Shown in pieces: positions 27,102-35,784 of a stretch of DNA of 64,000 bases. Position 1 is the stretch's first letter. Each line of letters opens with the position of its first letter. The position numbers and the translations under genes were made by a program. The DNA comes from Edaphobacter lichenicola (lineage in GTDB: Bacteria; Acidobacteriota; Terriglobia; Terriglobales; Acidobacteriaceae). Where the stretch lies: NCBI RefSeq assembly GCF_025264645.1, contig NZ_CP073696.1, positions 1,860,001-1,924,000 on the forward strand, written 5' to 3'. The notes below the pieces were generated by a model. That model did not search any database and was not told the origin of the DNA. It saw only the letters and a program-made list of their open reading frames with translations.

Positions 27102-28370
27102 CTACGGAATTACTTCGGTGGCAGTGGCGAAGCTAAGCTGATGGATTGCCATCCAGGTCTGGGAGTAGGCGTTAAGAGCGTCCGAGGTGACGGAGCGGGA
27201 TTCGCGGAGGGCGTCGAGATAGTCGATCAGTGCGAGGCCGCCGTGCTCGTAGCTGAACTTCGAAATGTCTAAGACGTCTTTGGCTTCGTCGAGGTAATGG
27301 CCGTTGTAGCGGTCGGAGAGCACCTTCGCGTTGGCGTAACCGGACCATGCCTGATCGACGTCGGCCACAACCTGATTGCGAGTGGCGAGTTCGGTGAAGC
27401 GGCTGGCCTGAGCGAGATATTTGCTGGTCGCCTTGTTGCCTTGATTGCGGTCGAAGATGCGTAGTGGGATGTCGAGGGAGAAGCCTACGGAGTTGTCCGG
27501 GCCATTGCGGTCGTATTCGGCTCCGAGGGTGGGATCAGTTGTGCCGTTGGCGTAGGCGAGTTTGACGTTGGCATCCGCGACGGCGACTCCGAGGTGGGCG
27601 GCGTGGTAGTCGGGGCGCGCGGCGAGGGCTTTTTGCTCGAGGCTCTCCATGGTGTCGGTGACGGGAGGCGGAACGAGGTCGCCGATGACATCGAATTCTG
27701 GACGAGCTTTATCGTAGCCGAGGAGCGCCTGAAGTTGGATGCTGGCCTGCTGAGCGCTTGTAATGGCGTTCGATTCATCGGTCTCGAACTGCGCGAGTTG
27801 GAGATCGAGTCGCTCGAAGTCGAGCTTGGAGAGGTCGCCGGCTTTAAAGCGTTCGTGGCCTATGTCGAGCTCGTGTTTGAAGTCGGCGAGGTTGTCATCG
27901 GCGAGTTTCTTCGCTGCCTTGGCTACGACGAAGTTGGTGAAAGCCTGACGGACCGCCAGGACGGTCTGCTGCTCCTGCGCGTGATACTGGGCGTCGGTCT
28001 GGGCTGTGGTGGAGCGGGCACTGTCGAGGCGCCAGCGTCGCTTTTCGCCTCGTTCAAATAATCGTGAGACTCCAACGTTGTAGTCGTAGGGGTTGTTGGA
28101 CTGCGCGCCTAGAGTAACGTTCGATCCAGAGACGTCGAAGCTGGGGTTTGCGCGAAGGCCTGCTTGAATCTCCTGAGCTTTGACGGAGAGCAGGTTCTGC
28201 TGTGCCGAGAGCAGAGCTGGATTTTTTATTCGTGCGATATCGACCGCTTGCTGCATGGTTAGCGCAGTAAGGGCAGTGCTGGACGACTGGGCCTGAGAGA
28301 AGGCAGCGCACGGCTGGAGCAGCAGGCAGGCAGCGGCGAGAAGGAGGATCTGATACTTTGAGTTCGTCAT
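27102..28370 (-). CDS. TolC-family outer-membrane factor of the metal efflux operon (CzcC-like)
   Basis: About 422 residues from the ATG at 28370, which opens directly into a signal peptide (YQILLLAAACLLLQPCAAFS). The longer frame starts at 28439 and overlaps the pump gene's stop as TAATG. An AAAGGAGG site lies between the two, 13 nt before the inner ATG, so the start is undecided. The body shows the two-fold repeat of TolC proteins with long coiled-coil helices (ALLSAQQNLLSVKAQEIQAG, VAVADANVKLAYANGTTDPT). It would form the outer-membrane channel for the RND pump encoded just upstream. Confidence 0.87.
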   Translation of the reverse strand: MTNSKYQILLLAAACLLLQPCAAFSQAQSSSTALTALTMQQAVDIARIKNPALLSAQQNLLSVKAQEIQAGLRANPSFDVSGSNVTLGAQSNNPYDYNVGVSRLFERGEKRRWRLDSARSTTAQTDAQYHAQEQQTVLAVRQAFTNFVVAKAAKKLADDNLADFKHELDIGHERFKAGDLSKLDFERLDLQLAQFETDESNAITSAQQASIQLQALLGYDKARPEFDVIGDLVPPPVTDTMESLEQKALAARPDYHAAHLGVAVADANVKLAYANGTTDPTLGAEYDRNGPDNSVGFSLDIPLRIFDRNQGNKATSKYLAQASRFTELATRNQVVADVDQAWSGYANAKVLSDRYNGHYLDEAKDVLDISKFSYEHGGLALIDYLDALRESRSVTSDALNAYSQTWMAIHQLSFATATEVIP

Positions 28371-28438
28371 TCGGCTTGCAGAACCTCCTTTCGCTTGAGT
28401 GATCATTGTCGAATACTTGCCTACACGCTTGAACAGCA

Positions 28439-31400
28439 TTAGTTCTCAAACTCCGTCTCTGGGTTAGGTAGGACATCGTTGGGCCTTGCGATCCAGACGT
28501 AAAGGGTCGGCAGCAGAAAAACGCTAATGAGGAGCGCTCCGACGAGGCCTCCAACGATGACGATTGCGAATGGACGTTGCGAATCGGATCCGATGCCGTG
28601 CGAAGTTGCAGCGGGAAGCAGACCGAGCGTGGCGACGAGCATTGTCATCATGATGGGGCGCAGGCGCAAGACAGCGCCTTCGATTGCGGCCTCTTCGATG
28701 GAGTGACCGCGAACGCGCATCTGGTTGATGTACTCGAGCATAATGACGCCAACCTGTACCGACACGCCAAAAAGGGCAAGGAAGCCTACGCCGGATGAGA
28801 CGGAAAAGTTGGTGTGGGTGAGGAAGAGAGCGAGCAGCCCACCAAGCGGCGCCATCGAGACATTTACGAGGATGAGGGTGGCCCACTTGCCGGAGTGGAA
28901 CATGATGTAGAGAAGAAGGAAGATGAGAAGAATCGTGATTGGGAGGACAAGCGCAAGACGGCGCGAGGAGCGCTTCTGGCTCTCATACTCTCCAGCCCAG
29001 TCGGTCTTGTAGCCGGTGGGAAGCTTAACCTGCTCATTCACCTTCTTAATCGCTTCTTCTACGGTCGAACCAAGATCCCGGTCACGAACGCTGTACTTGA
29101 TGGCGACGTAGCGTTGGCCTGCTTCACGATAGATCTCTTCAGCACCATCTTCCGTCTTGACCGTGGTGAGCTGCGCGAGCGAGACGCGTTCGCCACTTGG
29201 TGAGAGAAGACGAATGTTGTTGATTGCTTCTTCGGTGTCGCGATATTTCGGCAGGTAGCGGACTACGACGTCGTACCGGGCTTCCTTGTCGAGGACCTGG
29301 CTGACAGCGTTTCCTCCCACGGCGGTTTGAATTGCGTCCTGAACGTCGATGACGTTGATTCCGAAGCGAGCCGCAGCTTCGCGGTTGACAGTGTAGTTGA
29401 GATTTGGCTGGCCAATGACGCGGAAGAGGCCGAGGTCCTGAACGCCTCGAATCTTGCTCATGACAGAGACGATCTCGTCGCCCTTCTGTTCGAGTGTTTT
29501 GAGATCATCGCCGTAGATCTTGATTGCAAGCTCGCCTTTGACGCCGCTAACAGCCTCTTCGACGTTGTCGGAGATGGGTTGTGAGAAGCTCCACAGGACG
29601 CCAGGGGTCTTGTCGAGTTCACGCTCTATTGCGCCGATAAGCTCTTCCTTATTTTGATGGAAGACTGGACGCCACTCAGCTTTGGGCTTGAGATCAACGA
29701 AGTATTCGGTGTTGAAGAAGCCTGTGGTGTCGGTACCGTCGTCGGGGCGGCCGGTCTGGCTGACTACTTTGTAGACCTCCGGAAACGAAGCCAGCGTGGT
29801 GCGCGATTGGTTCATGACGCGCAGGCTTTCGGTCGGGCCAACAGAGGGAGCGAGAGTGCCGCGAACCCAGATGGAACCTTCGTCGAGGTGGGGAAGGAAC
29901 TCGGATCCGATGGCCCCGCTGAATCCGAGGAAGAAGGCGAGCGCCAAGGCGAAGCCAGTGAAAGATAGCGTGACGGTGCGATGTTCTACAGCCCACCGGA
30001 CGGCTAAACGGTAGCGGTCAGTGAGCCACGTCATCACCGGGTTCTTCCACTCTGTGGCGCCGTTTGGAAAAAGCAGGCTTGAGAGGACAGGAGCGAGAAG
30101 GAGAGAGAAGATGAGTGCGCCAAGAAGAGCAAAGCTCACCATCCAGGCCATCGGCTTGAAGAGACGTCCCTCTACTGCCTGAAGGGTGAAGATCGGCAGG
30201 TACGCGGTGATGATCATGCCGCGTGCGAAGAAGACCGGGCGCTGCACTTCATGCGATGCTTCGCGGATCTGGTTGGCCGGCGAGAGAGAGTCTTTGCGTT
30301 GGTGGCTTAGGTGGCGAACGATGTTCTCCACCATCACCACGGAGCCGTCCACCACCATGCCGAAGTCCAGCGCACCGAGAGAGAGGAGGTTAGCGGGAAT
30401 GTGCAGCAGGTTGAGACAGATTGCGGCGAAGAGGAGAGCAAATGGAATGGTAAGGGCGACGATGATGGCGCCGCGTGCGTTGCCAAGGAAGAGAAACAGG
30501 ATGACGACGACGAGGATGATGCCTTCAGTGAGATTGTGAAGGACAGTATGGGTTGTGTAGTGGAGGAGTTCGCTGCGATCGAGAAACGGGATGATCTTAA
30601 CACCGGGCGGCAGAACGTGGTCGTTGAGCTCATCGACTTTTTTGTGGATGCCTTCGAGGACGCCGTCGGAGTCTACGCCCTTTTGGAGGAGTAGGATGCC
30701 TTCGACGACGTCGTCGTTGTCGATGAGCTTTCCGTCCTGGTGACGAATGGCGAGCCTGGTACCGGGCTTGTCGGCGTGATCGACGCAGGGGTCGGTGGCG
30801 CTGAAGGATGCTCCTGATTCTGGTGGCGGTGTGTCACCGTCGCGGCAGGTCTTGCCGATCTGGCCAAGGCGAATCTTTGGCCCCTGCTCCACCGTGGCGA
30901 TGTCTTTCACCCGGATAGCGGCGCCGGCCTGGGTTTTTAAAACAGTCTCTTCAATGTCGTGAACATTCGTGAAGAGACCGACCTCTCGGACGTTCACCTG
31001 CTGCTGACCTTGCTCAATAAAGCTACCGCCAGCATTCTGGTTATTGTTGGCCAACTGCTGCTCTACCTGACTGATAGAGAGGCCATAGGCGATGAGCTTG
31101 TCTGGGTCGATGCGGATCTGGTATTCGCGGGTGGCACCGCCGAAGCTGGAGACGTCTACTACGCCGGGGACAGATTTGAACTCCTTCTCGAGCTTCCAAT
31201 CCTGGAGGGACTTGAGTTCCATACTGTCGTAGGCGGGATTGGTGGAGCGAAGGGTGTACCAGTAGATCTGGCCGACGGGACTCCAGTCGCTTCCCATCTG
31301 TGGCTGTAGGCCAGCGGGAAGGACAACCTGTCCGAGGCGCTGGAATACCTGGTCGCGATTGTCTTTGTTGACGGAGTCGTCGTCGAAGACCATGGTAACG

Positions 31401-31675
31401 CTGGAGAGACCAGCAAGAGAGGTTGAGCGGAGATGGGACATGTGCGGGATACCCGCCATCTGAATCTCGATGGGCGTTGTAACCTGCTGCTCTACCTCTT
31501 CAGCGGCTCGACCGGGCCACTGTGTAATGACCTGAACGTAGTTGTTGGCGACGTCCGGATAGGCCTCGACGGGTAAATTGTGGAAGGAGATAGCTCCCCA
31601 GGCGAAGAGAATAAGCGATGCCCCGAGGACGAGCCATCGATTGTTCAGTGCAAAGTCGATGAGTCCACGAATCAT
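28439..31675 (-). CDS. czcA: Heavy-metal efflux RND pump, CzcA/CusA family
   Basis: 1,078 residues, full length for the HME-RND family, with twelve transmembrane helices in two sets around large periplasmic loops. It begins with a first helix (NNRWLVLGASLILFAWGAI), then the family motif PVEAYPDVANNYVQV. In helix 4 it has DFGMVVDGSVVMVEN, the DFGx3DGx4VEN proton-relay signature of pumps for divalent ions (Zn, Co, Ni, Cd), rather than the Cu/Ag type. A periplasmic insert near residues 270-300 contains two extra Cys (TCRDGDT and DPCVDHAD). It abuts the membrane-fusion gene (1 nt apart). It should drive proton-powered efflux across both membranes. Confidence 0.93.
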   Translation of the reverse strand: MIRGLIDFALNNRWLVLGASLILFAWGAISFHNLPVEAYPDVANNYVQVITQWPGRAAEEVEQQVTTPIEIQMAGIPHMSHLRSTSLAGLSSVTMVFDDDSVNKDNRDQVFQRLGQVVLPAGLQPQMGSDWSPVGQIYWYTLRSTNPAYDSMELKSLQDWKLEKEFKSVPGVVDVSSFGGATREYQIRIDPDKLIAYGLSISQVEQQLANNNQNAGGSFIEQGQQQVNVREVGLFTNVHDIEETVLKTQAGAAIRVKDIATVEQGPKIRLGQIGKTCRDGDTPPPESGASFSATDPCVDHADKPGTRLAIRHQDGKLIDNDDVVEGILLLQKGVDSDGVLEGIHKKVDELNDHVLPPGVKIIPFLDRSELLHYTTHTVLHNLTEGIILVVVILFLFLGNARGAIIVALTIPFALLFAAICLNLLHIPANLLSLGALDFGMVVDGSVVMVENIVRHLSHQRKDSLSPANQIREASHEVQRPVFFARGMIITAYLPIFTLQAVEGRLFKPMAWMVSFALLGALIFSLLLAPVLSSLLFPNGATEWKNPVMTWLTDRYRLAVRWAVEHRTVTLSFTGFALALAFFLGFSGAIGSEFLPHLDEGSIWVRGTLAPSVGPTESLRVMNQSRTTLASFPEVYKVVSQTGRPDDGTDTTGFFNTEYFVDLKPKAEWRPVFHQNKEELIGAIERELDKTPGVLWSFSQPISDNVEEAVSGVKGELAIKIYGDDLKTLEQKGDEIVSVMSKIRGVQDLGLFRVIGQPNLNYTVNREAAARFGINVIDVQDAIQTAVGGNAVSQVLDKEARYDVVVRYLPKYRDTEEAINNIRLLSPSGERVSLAQLTTVKTEDGAEEIYREAGQRYVAIKYSVRDRDLGSTVEEAIKKVNEQVKLPTGYKTDWAGEYESQKRSSRRLALVLPITILLIFLLLYIMFHSGKWATLILVNVSMAPLGGLLALFLTHTNFSVSSGVGFLALFGVSVQVGVIMLEYINQMRVRGHSIEEAAIEGAVLRLRPIMMTMLVATLGLLPAATSHGIGSDSQRPFAIVIVGGLVGALLISVFLLPTLYVWIARPNDVLPNPETEFEN

Positions 31676-32824
31676 CTACTGGTCCACCGTATTCTGCAGC
31701 GCGAGTGCGTTCGAGACGACTTGCTGACCGGCATTGAGTCCTGACAGGAGCTCCTGCATGTTGCCGGATAGTGCGGCTCCTCCCTGAACGGAGACGCGGC
31801 GGAACTTGCCGTCGCTTGCGGGAACGTAGACCCAATCGCGGTCGTGCAAGTGAAGCACTGCGGTGGACGGAACCTGCACGTGGTTTTGGAGGATCTTGCC
31901 ATGGATGGTTGCGGTGGCGAACATGCCGACGCGCATAAGAGTGTTGGGGTTTTCTACCTGAATTCGTACCTTGGCGGTGCGGATCTGTGGGTCGAGGACA
32001 GCGCCGATATCGCTGATTACGCCTGTCAATACGCGGTCGGGGTAGGCCGTGAGGCGAATGTCGGCCTTTTGACCAAGGTGCACGGTAGGAAGATCGTTCT
32101 CGTAGACGTCGCAGATGATCCAGACGTGCGACAGGTCGGCGATGGTGAACGCATTGGCTGACCCAGCGTAGGTGACACCAGCGGCGGCGGCGGTGGTTAC
32201 GGTCTGCGCGATGATGAAGCCGGAGGCCGGGGCATAGACCTTGACGGTGGCGGCCGGGTGATTCTTGTCGACGCCGAGGACGCGGAGCTGCTCCTCGGAT
32301 GCGGAGAGCGCGGCCTTGGCATCGTCTTCGGCATTTTGCGCGATCTCAACCTGACTGTTAGGGATTGCACCCTTATCGTTCAGGATCTTTGCGCGGTCGA
32401 GCTGTACTTTGGCTAATCGCTCGTCATTGACGGCCTTGAGGTATGAGCCAAAGGCGCCGGAGACGTCAGTGCTCTGCACATCCATCAGGAGCTGACCCTT
32501 TTTTACGTAGTCGCCGATGCGCGCATGCACTTCAACGACACGGCCGGAGGCGATCGAGATGACCGGGATGGTGCGGGAGATGTCGGGGTTGACAGTGCCG
32601 GTGACCTGGATGGAGGAAGCAGCCGCGTAGTCAGTCGCCGCAACCAGGCTGAACTGGTCAGGATGATTTACGTGAACCAGATTCGAGTCCGCATCGGCTT
32701 GTACAACCGCTAGCGGGGGAACTTCACTCTTCGGATCGGACGGCTTATCTTTGCAACCTGCCAGAGACAAAGCGCCTAGATAGAACAAGATCGTGGCAGG
32801 ATGCCGGAATCTGATTGAACTCAT
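31676..32824 (-). CDS. RND efflux membrane-fusion lipoprotein (CzcB-like)
   Basis: 382 residues. The N-terminus has a lipoprotein signal with lipobox LAGC, so it is probably anchored to the inner membrane by lipid. Typical adaptor elements follow: a barrel-sandwich/lipoyl half-motif (GRVVEVHARIGDYVKKGQLL), an alpha-hairpin (LKAVNDERLAKVQLDRAKIL), the second lipoyl half and a beta-barrel (GQKADIRLTAYPDRVLTGVI). It links the RND pump to the TolC-type channel encoded downstream. First gene of the operon; the stop codon abuts the pump start. A short inverted repeat (32991-33005) lies about 170 bp upstream. Confidence 0.9.
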   Translation of the reverse strand: MSSIRFRHPATILFYLGALSLAGCKDKPSDPKSEVPPLAVVQADADSNLVHVNHPDQFSLVAATDYAAASSIQVTGTVNPDISRTIPVISIASGRVVEVHARIGDYVKKGQLLMDVQSTDVSGAFGSYLKAVNDERLAKVQLDRAKILNDKGAIPNSQVEIAQNAEDDAKAALSASEEQLRVLGVDKNHPAATVKVYAPASGFIIAQTVTTAAAAGVTYAGSANAFTIADLSHVWIICDVYENDLPTVHLGQKADIRLTAYPDRVLTGVISDIGAVLDPQIRTAKVRIQVENPNTLMRVGMFATATIHGKILQNHVQVPSTAVLHLHDRDWVYVPASDGKFRRVSVQGGAALSGNMQELLSGLNAGQQVVSNALALQNTVDQ

Positions 32825-33167
32825 CGCGTAAACTCGTTGTCTCCCATAGGATCAAGTCAGTTGTTGTTTCCTTCTTAGAGATTACTCGATGCAGGTGACC
32901 TGAGCGGCATGTCGCATCGAGAGACACAGGCATTTCACGCACGGCGAAGGTGCCGTTATATAAAGTCTACCGTTTGGTTGCTAATCACGCGTCAATTCTT
33001 TTGACTGGACATAATGTGGTTTGGTTAGACAGCGGGTACATAAGCCCAATCAAATCTTCGAGAAAAGCGCTCCCCCCTCGTAGTCGCTCCTTAGTAGCAG
33101 CGGAACTTCGACGCCGAAACGCTCATTGCAGTTCGTTGCGGCCCTTCGGCCCGGCCCACCGCAGGGC
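32825..33167. other. Intergenic region upstream of the metal-efflux operon
   Basis: No gene seen. It contains the inverted repeat GTCAA-N5-TTGAC (32991-33005), a possible operator for the efflux operon. It also has a GC-rich stretch (33139-33155) directly after the response-regulator stop that can form a short GGCC hairpin. Confidence 0.35.
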
Positions 33168-33797
33168 TCAGATGTCGAGAAAGCCGCGCTTCAATGCGAT
33201 GATGACAGCGTGTGTGCGATCGCTTGCGCCGAGCTTGGCGAGAATGTTCTTAAGATGACCTTTGACGGTGTGTTCTGAGATGGCGAGCCTCGCAGCGATA
33301 ATTTTGTTGGAATTGCCTTTGGCCACATCGCGCAAAACCTCAATTTCTCTTGTGGTCAGCGTGTCGTCACCGGCATGCTGTGCCATCTCCAAGGCTATCT
33401 CTGGGGGGATGCGCCGCATTCCTGCGTGAGCCGTTCGTATCGTTTCGATCAACTCTGTCCGCAACATACTCTTCAACAGATACCCTACTGCCCCGGCCTT
33501 GAAGGCACGAAGCGCCTGAATGTCGCCGCCGTATGTGGTAAGGACGACGATTCGGGCCCAGGGGAATTCCTTACGAATGGCCAGGATGGCGTCTATGCCG
33601 TTTATTTTGGGCATGCGAAGGTCCATGAGCGTGACGTCAGGACGGTGAACTCGAAAGCAGGCGAGCGCCTCTTCGCCGTCTGAGGCTTCAGCAACCACGG
33701 TCATATCCTTCTGAGCATTGATTGCACCCGAGATTCCTCCCCTGAGTAGAGGGTGATCGTCGACAGTGAGGACTCTGATTGTGTGCCCGTCGCTCAT
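33168..33797 (-). CDS. NarL/FixJ-type response regulator with LuxR DNA-binding domain
   Basis: 209 residues. The receiver domain shows the acidic pair and phosphoacceptor (LTVDDHPLLRGG, DVTLMDLRMPKINGID), the conserved Thr/Ser (VVLTTYGGD) and Lys (GYLLKSM). The C-terminal LuxR helix-turn-helix is complete (LTTREIEVLRDVAKGNSNKI, then the SEHTVKGHLKNILAKLGASD block). It should bind DNA as a dimer after phosphorylation. No histidine kinase is next to it. It sits upstream of the metal-efflux operon on the same strand, but the 343-bp gap means joint transcription is uncertain. An inverted repeat at 33823-33858 lies just upstream of its start. Confidence 0.92.
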   Translation of the reverse strand: MSDGHTIRVLTVDDHPLLRGGISGAINAQKDMTVVAEASDGEEALACFRVHRPDVTLMDLRMPKINGIDAILAIRKEFPWARIVVLTTYGGDIQALRAFKAGAVGYLLKSMLRTELIETIRTAHAGMRRIPPEIALEMAQHAGDDTLTTREIEVLRDVAKGNSNKIIAARLAISEHTVKGHLKNILAKLGASDRTHAVIIALKRGFLDI

Positions 33798-34167
33798 TAC
33801 GTTCCTTAGTCCCGGAGATCCGGTGGTCTGTCAGCGCAGGCACCGTCCGGTAGACCACGACAAGAACCATTCGCAATTCTATCTTCGTGCCCGCGGTTGA
33901 GCATCTACAAACTTCGACACGATAGTGCGAGCACCTGCTGCCCAGCCATTGAACGTGATTTAGGAGCTAGTCCAAATCATTTTGCCAGGGATGTCGTACG
34001 GTTCTGCAGACGAAGTGCCGCTTGTGTGGCTCCATGTGTTCTCTCAGACATCAGCACGAGACTCATTACCCATAGCACTTGTGGAATAGGATACCCCTCG
34101 AAAGTGTTGCTCGTCATACGCTCTCTCCGGGTTTGCCTATTTGTGAGATGGCAATTAACCTCTCCGC
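33798..34167. other. Intergenic region with inverted repeat and one copy of a direct repeat
   Basis: It contains the 7-bp inverted repeat GTGGTCT/AGACCAC (33823-33829 and 33852-33858), 26 bp upstream of the response regulator, and the first copy of a 13-bp direct repeat (34092-34104). Short frames on both strands look non-coding. Confidence 0.35.
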
Positions 34168-34619
34168 GTGCAGAGACTCTTTTCGATGTTTCCAACCGGG
34201 GCGGCTGGCGTTGCATTAGTCCTGCTGCGGATCTCCGTTGCGGCGATGCTGGTCTCAAATGTCATTCCGAGTGAAAACCCAATCGTCCATACAGGTGAAC
34301 TTGTGGGTCTCACTTTGCTCGTGGTGTCGCTGTGTCTGGGAGTTTTTACTCCGGTTGTGTCCATTTTATCGTGCTGTGTTGAGATCGCAGCCATATCGGA
34401 TCTGCGACAGTTGGGTGTCACTCACCTTATCGCATCCATCCTGATCACTGCATCATTGGCGATGCTGGGGCCCGGAGCATATTCCATCGACGCACGCATG
34501 TTCGGACGCCGCCTGGTGGTTTCATCGTCGGATATGAACGACGATTGACCAAGGCTGATCAGGTGTTGATACAAATCGGGCGGAACAACTTTCACCGGAT
34601 GGCTTGTACCCCTCGAAAG
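34092..34619. repeat. 13-bp direct repeat TACCCCTCGAAAG flanking the small membrane-protein gene
   Basis: Identical copies at 34092-34104 and 34607-34619, one on each side of the gene at 34168-34548. The first copy is 63 bp before that gene; the second is 111 bp before the small frame at 34731. They may be shared regulatory sites or the scar of an insertion. Confidence 0.35.
34168..34548 (+). CDS. Small DoxX-like integral membrane protein
   Basis: 126 residues (GTG start), or 120 from the ATG at 34186; neither has a strong ribosome-binding site. Four hydrophobic helices are visible, such as AGVALVLLRISVAAMLVSNV and LVGLTLLVVSLCLGVF. The protein ends with GPGAYSIDARMFGRR, the C-terminal signature seen in many DoxX-type membrane proteins. 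The DoxX family has been tied to thiosulfate:quinone chemistry and other redox tasks, but this protein's role is unknown. It lies between the metal-efflux regulator and an ECF sigma factor. Confidence 0.65.
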   Translation: MQRLFSMFPTGAAGVALVLLRISVAAMLVSNVIPSENPIVHTGELVGLTLLVVSLCLGVFTPVVSILSCCVEIAAISDLRQLGVTHLIASILITASLAMLGPGAYSIDARMFGRRLVVSSSDMNDD

Positions 34620-35050
34620 GGTGTCCCGACGGAGGCACGATTTGGGCTTTCATAAAACAGGGATACACCCTAAGTTGAATAACATCCTCTCCGGTATGAA
34701 ATTTCTCGCCGAAGGATAGGTGGTTCTCCCATGCAAAGCACGGAACTCGCGATCGGAGTCACTCATACCTCAAATCCCCTTCCTTTTTCCGCCAATTTTG
34801 TTCGCCGTTATCAGAAATCTGACCTATCGCAACCCAGAAAAGACACAGATAAGTCAGATAGGTATCGAGCTCAAATCGGGCTCAGCGAATTGTCCAGGCA
34901 GCAAGAGGTTTGAGCAACATATGCACTGTTTGAGAAGTTTCATTCAATATCTCTCAGGTTTTGGGCCCATGACTCGGCTTTTGATTACAGAATAAAGCCC
35001 GACTTATCTGCAAAACAGATCATCCATCCCACGTTCGTAAAGGTGGTTTT
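34549..35050. other. Intergenic region upstream of ECF sigma factor
   Basis: About 500 bp. It holds the second copy of the 13-bp direct repeat and a possible small gene (34731-34913). Nothing else recognisable. Confidence 0.35.
34731..34913 (+). CDS. Possible 60-residue small protein
   Basis: The frame starts with ATG and has a good ribosome-binding site (AGGTGG, 7 nt upstream), which is the main reason to list it. The product is hydrophilic and rich in Ser, Arg and Gln, with no signal peptide, membrane segment or family motif. It could be a short regulatory leader for the sigma factor gene 137 bp downstream, or chance. Confidence 0.25.
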   Translation: MQSTELAIGVTHTSNPLPFSANFVRRYQKSDLSQPRKDTDKSDRYRAQIGLSELSRQQEV

Positions 35051-35656
35051 ATGAGTTCATGTCTTTCATCAGGCGCGATCAGTGTGCAAGCTGTTCTCAA
35101 CACCTCAGGTGACGAGGCGCTTGTCGCTGCAGCTAGATCCGGCGAGCATATGGCTTTCTCCGAGCTTTGGAATCGCCATTCGAAAAAAGTCTTCAACACA
35201 ATGTATCGGATCACACGCAACCGACAGGATGCGGAAGACGCGCTACAGGATGCTTTTCTGAAGGCCTTTGTTCATTTGAAAAATTTTGACGGCAGATCGT
35301 CCTTCTCCACGTGGCTTACGCGAATCGCTATCAACTCCGCACTCATGATCTTGCGCCGGAAGCGCGCACATCCTGAGATTTCGATGGATGGTAGTGTCGA
35401 TGGCGACGCGTGGCAGCATTGGGAAGTGGCGGATAGACGAGTCAATACGGAAGAACACTACGCTAGGTCTGAAAGAGAGAGGCACTTGAAACGTGCCATT
35501 CACCGACTTAGGCCAGCGCTTCGCACTATCGTTGAGATCCAGCAGGTACATGACACCTCGATCAAAGAGATTGCCGAGATTGCGGGCATTTCGGTGGCAG
35601 CCACCAAATCTCGGCTACTGCGTGCCAGGACCGTGCTGCGCCGATCACTGGTATGA
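35051..35656 (+). CDS. ECF-type RNA polymerase sigma factor
   Basis: 201 residues. Region 2 includes NTMYRITRNRQDAEDALQDA and FLKAFVHLKNFDGRSSFSTW; region 4 has IKEIAEIAGISVAATKSRLL. AAGGTGG sits 4 nt before the ATG. No anti-sigma gene is adjacent; the next genes on the same strand, after about 130 bp, form an efflux operon. It may control that operon or the DoxX-like gene, but no promoter motif could be linked to it. Confidence 0.92.
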   Translation: MSSCLSSGAISVQAVLNTSGDEALVAAARSGEHMAFSELWNRHSKKVFNTMYRITRNRQDAEDALQDAFLKAFVHLKNFDGRSSFSTWLTRIAINSALMILRRKRAHPEISMDGSVDGDAWQHWEVADRRVNTEEHYARSERERHLKRAIHRLRPALRTIVEIQQVHDTSIKEIAEIAGISVAATKSRLLRARTVLRRSLV

Positions 35657-35784
35657 AGAACGAACCAGCAGCCGAATCGGCTTTCAAATGATGATTCGCA
35701 AGTCTGCGGTATCGTGGGCAAGACATTCAGTTTTTTCGTTCGGGAAGAACTGTTAGACTTGGCCATCCCTTCATGAGAGGCACG

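Noticed and set aside
33897-34274. 125-codon plus-strand frame overlapping the DoxX-like gene
   Set aside because: Cys-rich, irregular translation in a different frame from the membrane protein, which has clear hydrophobic helices.
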